Part shown: one piece after another, positions 34,962 to 43,814 of the stretch
Layout: every line of letters starts with the position of its first letter
Numbering within the stretch: the first letter of the stretch is position 1
From: Leptospirales bacterium
GTDB lineage: Bacteria > Spirochaetota > Leptospiria > Leptospirales > Leptonemataceae
NCBI GenBank assembly: GCA_019694685.1
Contig: JAIBBM010000012.1
Coordinates: forward strand, 21,012 to 85,011
Direction: 5' to 3'
DNA length: 64,000 nt
Position numbers and translations under genes: made by a program
Notes under the pieces: generated by a model
What the model was told of the DNA's origin: nothing
The model's database searches: none
The model's input: only the letters and a program-made list of their open reading frames with translations

Positions 34962-37436
34962 ATGAAACGCAAGGTGATAGTAGTCGGTCACGGGATGGTG
35001 GCTCATCGGTTTATAGAGAAGCTCTCTTCTGCCACGGACGTAGAGATCACAGTATTCGGTGAGGAAAAATATCCAGCGTACGATCGAGTGCACCTTTCCA
35101 GTTTCTTTGATACGAACTCTCACGAGGGGCTCCTCCTGGCTGACCCTGCTGCCTATGCAGAAAAAGGAATTCAACTGAAGACTGGCGTTCGCGTGGATTC
35201 CATTGATCCCGCGGCCAGGACGATCGTAGATTCAAACGGTACTTCTTATCCCTACGATATCCTGGTTCTTGCGACGGGTTCCACTCCTTTCGTTCCACCT
35301 CTTCCAGGAAGACAGAAGACAGGAGTGTTTGTTTATCGCACGATTGATGATGTCATGGCCATGCGCGATTTCAGTAAGAAGGCCACAAGTGCGGCTGTCA
35401 TCGGTGGCGGCCTTCTTGGTCTCGAAGCTGCGAAGGCTTCGCTGGATATGGGCCTGAAAACGCATGTCATTGAATTTGCACCCAGGCTTATGCCCAGACA
35501 GATTGATGAAGATGGTTCTTCTTTCCTCTGCGACAAAATCAAATCGCTTGGAATTGAATTGCATCTCGGTGCGGAAGTCGGGGAAATTCACGGAGACGAT
35601 TCTGTATGCGGAGTTGGACTCAAAAGCGGTGAGCAGCTTTCTGTTGAAATGGTGATTATCTCCGCGGGGATTCGTCCCCGGGACGATCTTGCGAAAAGTT
35701 GCGGTCTGACTGTCGGAGAACGAGGTGGCATTGCAGTGGATGACTCCATGCGCACTTCTGATCCAAACATCTTCGCGATTGGCGAGGCGGCTCTGCACAG
35801 AGGTTTTGTGTACGGTCTCGTGGCTCCTGGATATGAAATGGCGGCAGTGGCAGCAGACGCTATTGTGGGCGGTGAGCGGCAATTCACTGGCTATGATTTA
35901 TCCACGAGCCTGAAACTGGTGGGCGTAGACGTTGCGAGCTTTGGAGATCCATTCGGTAATAAAGAAACGAAACCAATTGTTTTTGCAGATCGCTATTCTG
36001 GTGTATACAAACGTTTGAATCTGTCCGCGGACGGTCGCAGGCTTCTAGGCGGCATTCTAGTGGGTGATGCATCCGACTACGGCATGCTCACTCAATTCAC
36101 TTCTGCCGGGACAGTTCTTCCGGAAGATGCGTCTGCACTGCTATTAGGCGGAAAATCCGCGAAAATGCCGGAGCTTGCCGGGACGGCTGAAATCTGCAAA
36201 TGTAATAATGTGAGCAAGGACACAATCGTGGCTGCTGTTACAGCAGGTTGTACGGAGCTGGGTGCCCTTAAGAAACAGACATGCGCCGGTACTGGATGCG
36301 GTGGATGTTCGCCTATGGTTTCTGAAATTCTAAACAAGACTCTAAAGGATCTGGGTCAGACGGTGGACATGAGGTTGTGTGAACATTTTCCACACACCAG
36401 ACAAGAGCTCGTTCACATCATTCAGATCAGACAGTTGAAATCTTTTAGGGAAGTTCTCAGTGCCTGTGGCCAGGGAGTTGGATGCGAAATCTGCAAACCA
36501 GCGGTTGCATCCATTCTCGCAAGTTCCTGGAACGATTTGATTTTGCGCGATGATGTAGTTCAGGACACAAACGATCGTTTTCTGGCAAACATTCAGAAAG
36601 GCGGCACTTATTCTGTGATTCCGCGAATTCCTGGTGGAGAGATCACACCGGAACGCTTGATTGTCATTGGACAGGTTGCAAAGAAATACAATCTATACTG
36701 CAAGATCACAGGCGGACAGAGGATTGACCTTCTGGGCGCACGCGTAGATCAACTTCCTCAGATATGGGAGGAATTGATTGATGCTGGCTTTGAAAGCGGG
36801 CACGCGTACGGCAAGGCTCTTCGCACAGTGAAGAGTTGCGTTGGGTCTACCTGGTGTCGCTTTGGAGTCCAGGATTCAACGAGCTTTGCGATTCGAATCG
36901 AGGAGCGTTACAAAGGGATTCGCGCGCCGCACAAACTCAAGTCGGCCGTTTCCGGCTGCATTCGCGAATGTGCAGAAGCGCAAAGTAAAGACTTTGGTTT
37001 GATCGCTACAGAGAAGGGTTGGAACCTGTATGTTTGCGGAAATGGTGGAGCGCGTCCGCAACACGCAGTTCTTCTGGCGTCTGACATTAGCGAAGATCTG
37101 GCTATCAAATATCTGGATCGATTCATTGTGTACTACATACGAACTGCGGAGAGACTCACGAGGACCAGTGTCTGGTTTAATTCTCTGGAGGGTGGAATTG
37201 ATCACCTTCGCAGCGTGATCATTGATGATTCTCTGGGGATTTGCGCGGAACTCGAACAGCAAATGGAGCTTCTGGTGAAGAACTACAAATGCGAATGGAA
37301 CGAAGTCGTGTCGAGCCCGGCGCTTCGCGCGCGATTCCGGCCTTTTGTAAACACGGATGAGACAGACGAAACGATTCGCTTTGAATATGAACGCGGACAA
37401 AAGAAACCCGCTGAGCCCGTCGGGGCAGGGGTATAA
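34962..37436 (+). CDS. nirB: assimilatory nitrite reductase [NAD(P)H], large subunit
   Basis: An 824-residue siroheme enzyme reducing nitrite to ammonium. Order: FAD/NAD reductase (VIVVGHGMVAHRF; AAVIGGGLLGLEAAK; IFAIGEAALH), BFD domain near 410-460 (ICKCNNVSKD...TCAGTGCGGC), a second Cys-poor BFD-like repeat (CGQGVGCEICKP), the ferredoxin-like half-domain and the siroheme/[4Fe-4S] domain. The cluster cysteines are intact: SCVGSTWC near 626-632 and GCIRECAE near 666-670. No Shine-Dalgarno precedes the ATG, consistent with a leaderless message. nirD follows after 3 bases. Confidence 0.96.
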   Translation: MKRKVIVVGHGMVAHRFIEKLSSATDVEITVFGEEKYPAYDRVHLSSFFDTNSHEGLLLADPAAYAEKGIQLKTGVRVDSIDPAARTIVDSNGTSYPYDILVLATGSTPFVPPLPGRQKTGVFVYRTIDDVMAMRDFSKKATSAAVIGGGLLGLEAAKASLDMGLKTHVIEFAPRLMPRQIDEDGSSFLCDKIKSLGIELHLGAEVGEIHGDDSVCGVGLKSGEQLSVEMVIISAGIRPRDDLAKSCGLTVGERGGIAVDDSMRTSDPNIFAIGEAALHRGFVYGLVAPGYEMAAVAADAIVGGERQFTGYDLSTSLKLVGVDVASFGDPFGNKETKPIVFADRYSGVYKRLNLSADGRRLLGGILVGDASDYGMLTQFTSAGTVLPEDASALLLGGKSAKMPELAGTAEICKCNNVSKDTIVAAVTAGCTELGALKKQTCAGTGCGGCSPMVSEILNKTLKDLGQTVDMRLCEHFPHTRQELVHIIQIRQLKSFREVLSACGQGVGCEICKPAVASILASSWNDLILRDDVVQDTNDRFLANIQKGGTYSVIPRIPGGEITPERLIVIGQVAKKYNLYCKITGGQRIDLLGARVDQLPQIWEELIDAGFESGHAYGKALRTVKSCVGSTWCRFGVQDSTSFAIRIEERYKGIRAPHKLKSAVSGCIRECAEAQSKDFGLIATEKGWNLYVCGNGGARPQHAVLLASDISEDLAIKYLDRFIVYYIRTAERLTRTSVWFNSLEGGIDHLRSVIIDDSLGICAELEQQMELLVKNYKCEWNEVVSSPALRARFRPFVNTDETDETIRFEYERGQKKPAEPVGAGV

Positions 37437-37439
37437 AAT

Positions 37440-37832
37440 ATGAACAACGCAAATTTGAATTGGATGCGCGCTGGCGCGGAAGCGGATTTTCCTCGCGACG
37501 GCGGAGTTGTAGTCAAGCTGGGAAATCGTCAGATTGCAGTGTATCGTTTTGAGAATGAAACAGACACATGGTATGCATGCGACAATGTTTGTCCGCACCA
37601 GAACGAAGCAGTACTCGGTCGTGGAATCATTGGAGACAAGAAAGGAGAGCCCGTTGTTGCCTGTCCCATGCACAAGAAAGTGTTTTCCCTGAAGTCAGGG
37701 AATTGCATCAGCGATGCCGGCTATTCTGTGAATGTGTATCCTGTGCAGCTTAAGGACGGCTCTGTTTTTGTCATGGTTCATGAAACTGCATCGAATGCGG
37801 AATCTTTGCCCGCTGAGCAGAAAGTGCGATAG
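37440..37832 (+). CDS. nirD: nitrite reductase small subunit (Rieske-type)
   Basis: A 130-residue NirD. The Rieske ligands are present (VCPHQNEAV and CPMHKKVF), unlike many NirD proteins that have lost them, so a [2Fe-2S] cluster is likely. It is 3 bases from nirB and should form the NAD(P)H nitrite reductase with it. Confidence 0.94.
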   Translation: MNNANLNWMRAGAEADFPRDGGVVVKLGNRQIAVYRFENETDTWYACDNVCPHQNEAVLGRGIIGDKKGEPVVACPMHKKVFSLKSGNCISDAGYSVNVYPVQLKDGSVFVMVHETASNAESLPAEQKVR

Positions 37833-37879
37833 TTGCGCGTTCGTTTGACAGCGGCCGGTGATTTGTCTCGCTGGGCGTT

Positions 37880-38791
37880 GTGAAGGACATCGCGGCTCGA
37901 ATCAATACACTCAGAATTGCAACAGCATCGGCGCGGCTGAAGTATTCTCCGGACGTAGAGGAAATTGTTGCCAGGGGAATTACTCCCAAAGGAAACATTT
38001 ACGAGATTTCGAAGACGGCGGCATTGATTGGAGCCAAGCAGACGCCCATGTTGATTCCGTTCTGTCATCCTCTGTCTATAGATGGAATGTCTGTGACTTT
38101 TGAAAAAGAGCCCGGTTCTATCATAGTGAGAGTGGAGGCGAAATCCATTGGTCGCACCGGACTCGAGATGGAAGTACTCACCGCGGCCTCCGTGGCTGCT
38201 TTGAATTTGTATGATCTACTGAAGCCTTACGATGCAGAAATGAGCATCGAGAAAATTCAGTTGGACAAGAAGACAGGCGGCAAATCGGAAAAATGGAATC
38301 GCATCAAGGAAGGCACAACGGCAGCAGTGCTAACTGTTTCTGATACAGTAGCTGCAGGCAAGAAACCGGACGGGTCCGGGACAGCCATCAAAGATCGCCT
38401 GACGTCTCTCGGAGTAACAGTGGCGGACTACAGAGTGGTCGCGGATGAACCGCAACAGATCCAGCAGTGGGTGGAGAAGTGGATTGCAGAAAAGATTCCC
38501 TTCATTTTTACCACGGGCGGAACCGGACTTGGTCCGCGCGACGTCACGGTAGAAACACTTAAGAAACTCATACAAAGACCTGTTCCGGGAATCGCAGAGG
38601 CAATGCGAGTTCATGGTGGGCAGAGGACTCCTGTTGCTATGCTTTCTCGTTCCGTCGCGGGCACCGCAGATCAGTCTATCATTGTAGCGTTTCCAGGAAG
38701 CACCCGTGGGGTGACAGAAAGCATGGATGCAATTTTTCCGGCTGTGTTTCACGGTGCTGGAATTCTGCGCGGCGGCAGGCATGATGATTGA
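37880..38791 (+). CDS. moaC: MoaC-MoaB fusion, molybdenum cofactor biosynthesis
   Basis: A 303-residue fusion. Residues 1-140 are MoaC (cyclic pyranopterin monophosphate synthase) with IPFCHPLSIDG, GRTGLEMEVLTAASVAALNLYDLLK and LDKKTGGKS, although the usual N-terminal strand is shortened. Residues 145-303 are MoaB/MogA (molybdopterin adenylyltransferase type) with AVLTVSDTV, FTTGGTGLGPRD and FPGSTRGV. The start is GTG 37880; a stop lies 21 bases upstream in frame. It overlaps moeA by 8-11 bases. Such MoaCB fusions are known in several phyla. Confidence 0.93.
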   Translation: MKDIAARINTLRIATASARLKYSPDVEEIVARGITPKGNIYEISKTAALIGAKQTPMLIPFCHPLSIDGMSVTFEKEPGSIIVRVEAKSIGRTGLEMEVLTAASVAALNLYDLLKPYDAEMSIEKIQLDKKTGGKSEKWNRIKEGTTAAVLTVSDTVAAGKKPDGSGTAIKDRLTSLGVTVADYRVVADEPQQIQQWVEKWIAEKIPFIFTTGGTGLGPRDVTVETLKKLIQRPVPGIAEAMRVHGGQRTPVAMLSRSVAGTADQSIIVAFPGSTRGVTESMDAIFPAVFHGAGILRGGRHDD

Positions 38792-39962
38792 TTCTGCTTC
38801 CGCCTTGCAGTTGTTACTCGATCGAACTCCTACAACTGTGAGAACTGAGTCTGTTTTGCTCGAACACTCTGCCCGCCGCGTTCTGGCCCAGGACATTCTG
38901 GCGGATCGTCATTATCCTCCCTTTCATAGATCCGCCATGGACGGGTTCGCAGTCAGGTTTGATGATCTCATTGCTTCACGCAGTTTGTCTATTTTTGCAA
39001 CTATTCTGGCGGGCGATGATCCACCGACATCTGTGCCACCTGGTAGTGCCGTTCGAATCATGACTGGTGCTGCGGTTCCTGAGGATCTGGACACTGTAGT
39101 CAAGGTAGAAGAAAGCCAGGTGACGGGGGATCATGTGGTTCTCTCTCCCGCAAAAAAAATCTGGCAGAATATAGCGAAGAGGGGAGAAGACGCGGAGCCG
39201 GGGGATCAGATCGTTCTGGCTGGACGAATCATAGACGCATCCGTTCAGGCCGCGGCTGCTTCCTGTGGACAGGATAGTATGAGAGTGCTTGCTCCCCGAA
39301 TTCATTTGATCACAACTGGAAACGAAATTGTGGAACCGGGTGCAGTTCCTCGCGCTGTGGAAATCCGAAACAGCAATCGTTACACCATTGCGTCTTTGTT
39401 CTCGTACTACGCCTTGCATCCTGCCACTGTCTCACACGTGGCAGATGATCCTGCAGAGCTTAAAAAACGGCTCGAGAGTTCGCTTGATTCTGAGTTACTT
39501 GTATTGTCCGGTGGAGTTTCTGCGGGAGAAGCAGACTATTTGCCTGGTGTGATGGAGAAATGCGGTGTGGAGAAATTGTTTCACGGAGTGTCCATTCGTC
39601 CGGGAAAACCAGTATGGGCGGGCTTTTTTGATTCCTGTATGGTAATTGCGCTTCCCGGGAATCCAGTTTCTACTCACGTAACTGCCCGGTTATTCGTAGA
39701 ACCAGTTCTGCGCAAGATCCTGGGTTTAAGAAGAGAACAGTATCCTTTCAAACGACTTGCGAAATCGATTGCAAAGAATCACAAGCTTCAGGAATATCTG
39801 CGAGTGACTCTGCGAGAGGACGATACTCTAGAATCAGTGCCGCATAACGGAAGCGGAGACGCATTTGCATCTGTGCGGGCTACTGGTCTGGCTGTTATGC
39901 CTCCACAGTCCTCCAGTATTCCGGTTGGCAGCCCCGTTGAATACATTCCCTTTCTGTGGTGA
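38781..39962 (+). CDS. moeA: molybdopterin molybdenumtransferase MoeA
   Basis: A 393-residue enzyme inserting molybdate into adenylated molybdopterin. Motifs: FHRSAMDGFAVR, IMTGAAVPEDLDTVVKVEE, ITTGNEIVEPG, LSGGVSAGEADYLP and ALPGNPVSTHV. The start is ATG 38781 or 38784, inside the end of the moaC-moaB gene. It is followed directly by moaA. Mononuclear Mo-bisPGD for the nitrate reductase requires this step. Confidence 0.95.
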   Translation: MMIDSASALQLLLDRTPTTVRTESVLLEHSARRVLAQDILADRHYPPFHRSAMDGFAVRFDDLIASRSLSIFATILAGDDPPTSVPPGSAVRIMTGAAVPEDLDTVVKVEESQVTGDHVVLSPAKKIWQNIAKRGEDAEPGDQIVLAGRIIDASVQAAAASCGQDSMRVLAPRIHLITTGNEIVEPGAVPRAVEIRNSNRYTIASLFSYYALHPATVSHVADDPAELKKRLESSLDSELLVLSGGVSAGEADYLPGVMEKCGVEKLFHGVSIRPGKPVWAGFFDSCMVIALPGNPVSTHVTARLFVEPVLRKILGLRREQYPFKRLAKSIAKNHKLQEYLRVTLREDDTLESVPHNGSGDAFASVRATGLAVMPPQSSSIPVGSPVEYIPFLW

Positions 39963-39964
39963 TC

Positions 39965-40951
39965 ATGACAAAGCAATCATTGGCTGAATCTTTGATCGTG
40001 TCTGGTGCGGGACCATTGATTGCGGATGCAATGGGACGATCCTTTGCGACGTTACGATTGAGCGTTACAGATCGCTGCAACTTCGCCTGTGTCTATTGCG
40101 CGGGAGACTCTCCTTTCAAAGCGGACTCCCGCCCTTTTCGCAGTGCGGAGGAAATTTTCTCAAGCGCCATGCCGCTTATAGAAATCGCTGGCATTAAGAA
40201 GATTCGAATCACGGGAGGAGAGCCCACGCTTCACCCTGGACTCGTAGATCTGGTGGCTCTGTTCGGGAAGGCAGGACTCAATTCGATTCACCTTACAACT
40301 AACGGTTGGAATTTAAGGGAGCTGGTTCTGCCTCTGCGAGATGCCGGATTGACTTCTTTGAATGTTTCTCTGGATGCCGCAGGAGAAGAAGGGTTTCGTC
40401 GCATGGCACGAAGGGGCGGATTCGCTGGAGTCTTGCACGGGATTGACGTGGCCCGTGCCTTGTTGCCGGTGAAGATCAACTGCACACTGGTGCGCGGACA
40501 GAATGAAAACGAGATTTTGCCGGTTTTTAAATTGGCAAGATCTCTGGGTGTAACCGTACGATATCTGGAGCTCATGGCTATGGGACCATTGCGTAAAGAT
40601 GCAAGGTCTCTGCTCGTGAAGGAGCAAACCATCCTGGATGCAATCGCAACCGAAGAATCTTTTACCCCCGTACCTACCGAGAAATCATCTACCGCTCATT
40701 ACTTTCGCCTTACGGACGGTTATATGTTCGGAGTGATCGCAAATGAATCCATGCCTTTTTGCTCTGACTGCAACCGTCTTCGAATGGATGCGCGTGGGAA
40801 CATATACGGTTGTATCAGTGACGCGAGGGGTATTAATATAAACGGGCTGCAGAAATCGGAACTAGAGAACGCTCTTCGCACAGCACTCTCGAGAAAGCAG
40901 CCAGTCCGATTTGTAGGGAGCGAGAAATCCATGCAGGAGCTGGGAGGATAA
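39965..40951 (+). CDS. moaA: GTP 3',8-cyclase MoaA (radical SAM)
   Basis: A 328-residue radical-SAM enzyme starting cofactor synthesis from GTP. SVTDRCNFACVYC gives the SAM cluster (CxxxCxxC), ITGGEPTLHPGL follows, and the second cluster uses FCSDCNRLRMDARGNIYGC. The C-terminus ends in the conserved Gly-Gly needed in MoaA. ATG 39965 lies just after the moeA stop; an in-frame GTG at 39956 is possible. moaD begins 2 bases downstream. Confidence 0.95.
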   Translation: MTKQSLAESLIVSGAGPLIADAMGRSFATLRLSVTDRCNFACVYCAGDSPFKADSRPFRSAEEIFSSAMPLIEIAGIKKIRITGGEPTLHPGLVDLVALFGKAGLNSIHLTTNGWNLRELVLPLRDAGLTSLNVSLDAAGEEGFRRMARRGGFAGVLHGIDVARALLPVKINCTLVRGQNENEILPVFKLARSLGVTVRYLELMAMGPLRKDARSLLVKEQTILDAIATEESFTPVPTEKSSTAHYFRLTDGYMFGVIANESMPFCSDCNRLRMDARGNIYGCISDARGININGLQKSELENALRTALSRKQPVRFVGSEKSMQELGG

Positions 40952-40953
40952 GC

Positions 40954-41190
40954 ATGGAAATCAGGATCCAATTTTTCGCATCCCTCAGGGATACATTTGG
41001 TGAATGGCTGGATTTGTCTGTGAAAGAAGGGGCATCGGCCGCAGACGTACTGACCGCACTGGCAGATCTGAATCCACAGGCTGCGTCTCTGCTCGGTGTT
41101 TCCTGCTGCGCGACGGACGATCGAGTTCTGGGCAAAGGGGAGCAAGTTCCGGCCACAATTTGCGTCTTTCCGCCCATGAGCGGAGGTTGA
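40954..41190 (+). CDS. moaD: molybdopterin synthase sulfur carrier MoaD
   Basis: A 78-residue ubiquitin-fold protein: IQFFASLRDTFGE at the start and the C-terminal PMSGG whose last Gly is thiocarboxylated. Its stop TGA shares the A with the moaE ATG. Confidence 0.93.
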   Translation: MEIRIQFFASLRDTFGEWLDLSVKEGASAADVLTALADLNPQAASLLGVSCCATDDRVLGKGEQVPATICVFPPMSGG

Positions 41191-41657
41191 TGATGACCGG
41201 TTCACAGGCTACACAATCAATTCATCCGCGTCTGCTCACAGATGAGCCCATCGATCTGGGACTTTTTACGAAGCAGTCCGATTTGCGCGCGGGGGCCCAG
41301 GTGATCTTTGCAGGTCGAGTTCGAAATCACCACGGCGGAAGAGAGGTGAATCATCTGGAATACAGCGCGCACCAGAAGCTTGCGCCCATCATGATCAGCC
41401 AGATTCTTCGCGAAGAGAGCGACAAACTGCGGTTATACGAAGCTATGGCCGTGCACAGAATCGGCAGAGTTGGGCTTGGAGAAATCGCAGTGGTTGTGGT
41501 TACTTCTGCTGCACATCGCGCGGAGGCCTATGAGGCCAACCAGAGAATCATTCATCGCATCAAACATGAAGTGCCCATCTGGAAAAAGGAATATTTCGCG
41601 GACGGAAGCTGGGAATGGGGAACCTGTGATCATAGTGCCGGACCTGGTTCATTGTAG
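41190..41657 (+). CDS. moaE: molybdopterin synthase catalytic subunit MoaE
   Basis: A 155-residue protein. GAQVIFAGRVRNHHGGREVNHLEY, AVHRIGRVGLGEIAVVVVTSAAHR and KHEVPIWKKEYFADGSWEWG are the MoaE blocks with the active-site Lys. GGAGG at 41182-41186 serves ATG 41190 or 41193. It makes molybdopterin from cPMP with MoaD. The last 28 bases overlap mobA on the other strand. Confidence 0.94.
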   Translation: MMTGSQATQSIHPRLLTDEPIDLGLFTKQSDLRAGAQVIFAGRVRNHHGGREVNHLEYSAHQKLAPIMISQILREESDKLRLYEAMAVHRIGRVGLGEIAVVVVTSAAHRAEAYEANQRIIHRIKHEVPIWKKEYFADGSWEWGTCDHSAGPGSL

Positions 41658-42232
41658 TTTCTGAGTTCAGCCGTCTGATTTTCGTCTGCTTGAATGAAGA
41701 GAGTGCGAGATCGTTCGAGCAAGCGTTCCAGGCTGAATGTTTCTGGATGATGATCGCGTAGTTGCTTCAGGATGTTTTTTCCGTAAATCGCGCATAGAGG
41801 CTCCACTCTCGCAGTCCGGTAGGCCAGGCAATCGTAGTCTGGATTTTCTTCGCGTAGTTGAAGAAGATGGCTCAGGCTCTGTCTCAGATCTGGCATATCG
41901 CAGCCAACCAGCAGGATGTCTGTGTCGCATTTCAAAAAGGAGCTGATGAGTCCACGCATCGGTCCCTGCACTGTGTCCACAGAATCTCCAATCAGAACTT
42001 CCGACGAAAACACCTTCTCGTAAGTCGCCCGTTGTTCTTCTCGTATGGAAACGAGTACATTCTTTAGAATAAGGGAAAGAGAATCATAGATGATTCTGGC
42101 CCACGGAATTCCGTTTCGTTCGATGAGGCCTTTGTCCCGTCCCATGCGCGAACTGTGACCGCCGCAAAGCACCACGCCTGAAACGTGAGAAGCGTGAGCT
42201 GACGAACCTCCAGGGGATTCTCGCGAGTTCAT
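41630..42232 (-). CDS. mobA: molybdenum cofactor guanylyltransferase MobA
   Basis: A 200-residue nucleotidyltransferase attaching GMP to Mo-molybdopterin to give the bis-MGD form used by the nitrate reductase. The signature VVLCGGHSSRMGRDKGLIERNG is at residues 20-41, and LLVGCDMPDLRQ binds Mg2+. The start overlaps the DUF4202 stop (ATGA). It converges on moaE with a 28-base overlap. Confidence 0.9.
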   Translation of the reverse strand: MNSRESPGGSSAHASHVSGVVLCGGHSSRMGRDKGLIERNGIPWARIIYDSLSLILKNVLVSIREEQRATYEKVFSSEVLIGDSVDTVQGPMRGLISSFLKCDTDILLVGCDMPDLRQSLSHLLQLREENPDYDCLAYRTARVEPLCAIYGKNILKQLRDHHPETFSLERLLERSRTLFIQADENQTAELRNYNEPGPAL

Positions 42233-42813
42233 GCGCTGGAAGATTCAAGTAGCTTTGCAACATGAACTGCGGCCGGAAGTTTCATCGCATGTTCTTTCGC
42301 GGATTCAGACATTCTGCGAAGAGTCTTTTGAACAATGTCTATCATCTTTTCGCGACCCTGCGTGGGCGCAAAGTCCATGTAAAACATTTCAATGAATACG
42401 AGGCATGCGCAATCTTCTAGAATTTGCGTTTCCGGATCTCTCCCGAGGCCCTGTTTCTTCAGCAGCCTGGAAACTCGCGCAATGAATTCATTCGGAAATT
42501 TCATTTCTTCGAGAATGGCGGCTGTGGTTTCCGCGTGAATTTGCAGCAGAGCCGCCTTCCACTTCAGATAGCCTGTGCGTCCTTCCGGATATGTTTTGCG
42601 AGGATGTTTGAATCTGGCGATATGCTGCGCGAAGACTGCGACGCGAAGTTCGTCGGATGCATTTGGAGCGAGAACGTTTAACCAGTGCGTCATCCTTTTT
42701 GAATAGAGTACTTCCTGTGGCAGAGATGTGCCTGTTTCTGGATCTACGAGTCGTCTTTCATCCTCGGAGTTGATCAGATTGATTCGCTCGAATACCTCTT
42801 GCAGATTGTGCAT
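42229..42813 (-). CDS. DUF4202 family protein
   Basis: A 194-residue soluble protein. HIARFKHPRKTYPEGRTGYLKWK, HAETTAAILEEM and LEDCACLVFIEMFY match the DUF4202 pattern (HD-like helical bundle with conserved His/Arg/Asp). Biochemical function is not known. It overlaps mobA by 4 bases, which ties it to nitrate assimilation or cofactor supply here. Confidence 0.8.
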   Translation of the reverse strand: MHNLQEVFERINLINSEDERRLVDPETGTSLPQEVLYSKRMTHWLNVLAPNASDELRVAVFAQHIARFKHPRKTYPEGRTGYLKWKAALLQIHAETTAAILEEMKFPNEFIARVSRLLKKQGLGRDPETQILEDCACLVFIEMFYMDFAPTQGREKMIDIVQKTLRRMSESAKEHAMKLPAAVHVAKLLESSSA

Positions 42814-42825
42814 GAATGCTCCCGA

Positions 42826-43746
42826 TTAAACTTTTAGTTTTCGCGCGATGATCCTATCTTTTTCGAGACGTGATTTCAGATCGTCTACAGATGAGAATTT
42901 GATTTCGTTTCGAATGTGTTTGCGGAAATGAATGCGAAGTTGCTGCCCGTAGAGGTCTCCATCAAAGTCGAGCAAATGCGCTTCTACAGAGACGGATTTT
43001 CCTTCAAACGTTGGGTTGGTTCCAATGTTCACCATGGCCCTGTAGTATCTGCCACCCCATTCAGCCTTCGCCGTGTAGACTCCTTCTGCGGGGATCACTT
43101 TGCTTCTAGGCACTTCCAGGTTTGCAGTTGGAAATCCAATCAAACGCCCACGCTGAAAACCCCGAACCACAGTGCCTGTGAGAAAGTAGTCATGCCCTAG
43201 CAGGTTGGCGGCTTTTTCAATGAGGCCTTGCTTGAGATATGTCCGAATTTGCGAACTGGAGATGACCGGTCCAAAACCCCGAACCGCTTTGACACGGTCG
43301 ACTTCGAAGTCGTATCGCCTGGACATTTGTTTAAGAAATTTATAATCTCCCTTTCTTCCGCGCCCAAAACATTGATCATACCCGATTACAATGTTTTTTG
43401 CCCGGAGCTTGCCCAGGAGAATCTCTTTGAGATATCGCAGCGCCGTCATCCTGGCGAGTTCTACTGTGAAAGGCAAAAAAACGACCGCTTCGAGAGGATA
43501 ACTTTGAAATAGAGACAATTTCTCTTCGTAGGTAAACAGCTCGTATCCTTCCGGGTCTTTGCGTTTTCCGAGCACCAGGTCTGGGTGTGGATGGTATGTG
43601 ACCAGGATGCGCGCATCTACCTTCTTTTTTAAGAGGCGTTGAATGAGAGCTCTATGACCCCTGTGGAGGCCGTCAAATACTCCAGGTGTCAGAGCACACG
43701 ATGTCCATGGCGGCTCAAAAGTGCTCAGATCGTGGATTATGTGCAT
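42826..43746 (-). CDS. ribF: bifunctional riboflavin kinase / FAD synthetase RibF
   Basis: A 306-residue enzyme converting riboflavin to FMN and FAD. The N-terminal adenylyltransferase has TPGVFDGLHRGHRALI, VTYHPHPDLVLG and SSSQIRTYL; the C-terminal kinase has GRLIGFPTANL and YYRAMVNIGTNPTF. It is upstream of DUF4202 and mobA on the same strand, 12 bases apart. Both nitrate and nitrite reductases here need FAD, which makes the placement sensible. Confidence 0.96.
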   Translation of the reverse strand: MHIIHDLSTFEPPWTSCALTPGVFDGLHRGHRALIQRLLKKKVDARILVTYHPHPDLVLGKRKDPEGYELFTYEEKLSLFQSYPLEAVVFLPFTVELARMTALRYLKEILLGKLRAKNIVIGYDQCFGRGRKGDYKFLKQMSRRYDFEVDRVKAVRGFGPVISSSQIRTYLKQGLIEKAANLLGHDYFLTGTVVRGFQRGRLIGFPTANLEVPRSKVIPAEGVYTAKAEWGGRYYRAMVNIGTNPTFEGKSVSVEAHLLDFDGDLYGQQLRIHFRKHIRNEIKFSSVDDLKSRLEKDRIIARKLKV

Positions 43747-43814
43747 AGAGAGTTGAAAGACCTGCCGAAACGTGTATTGTGGGCCAGTTTCGCCAAGCTG
43801 AATTCCGAGGTAGC

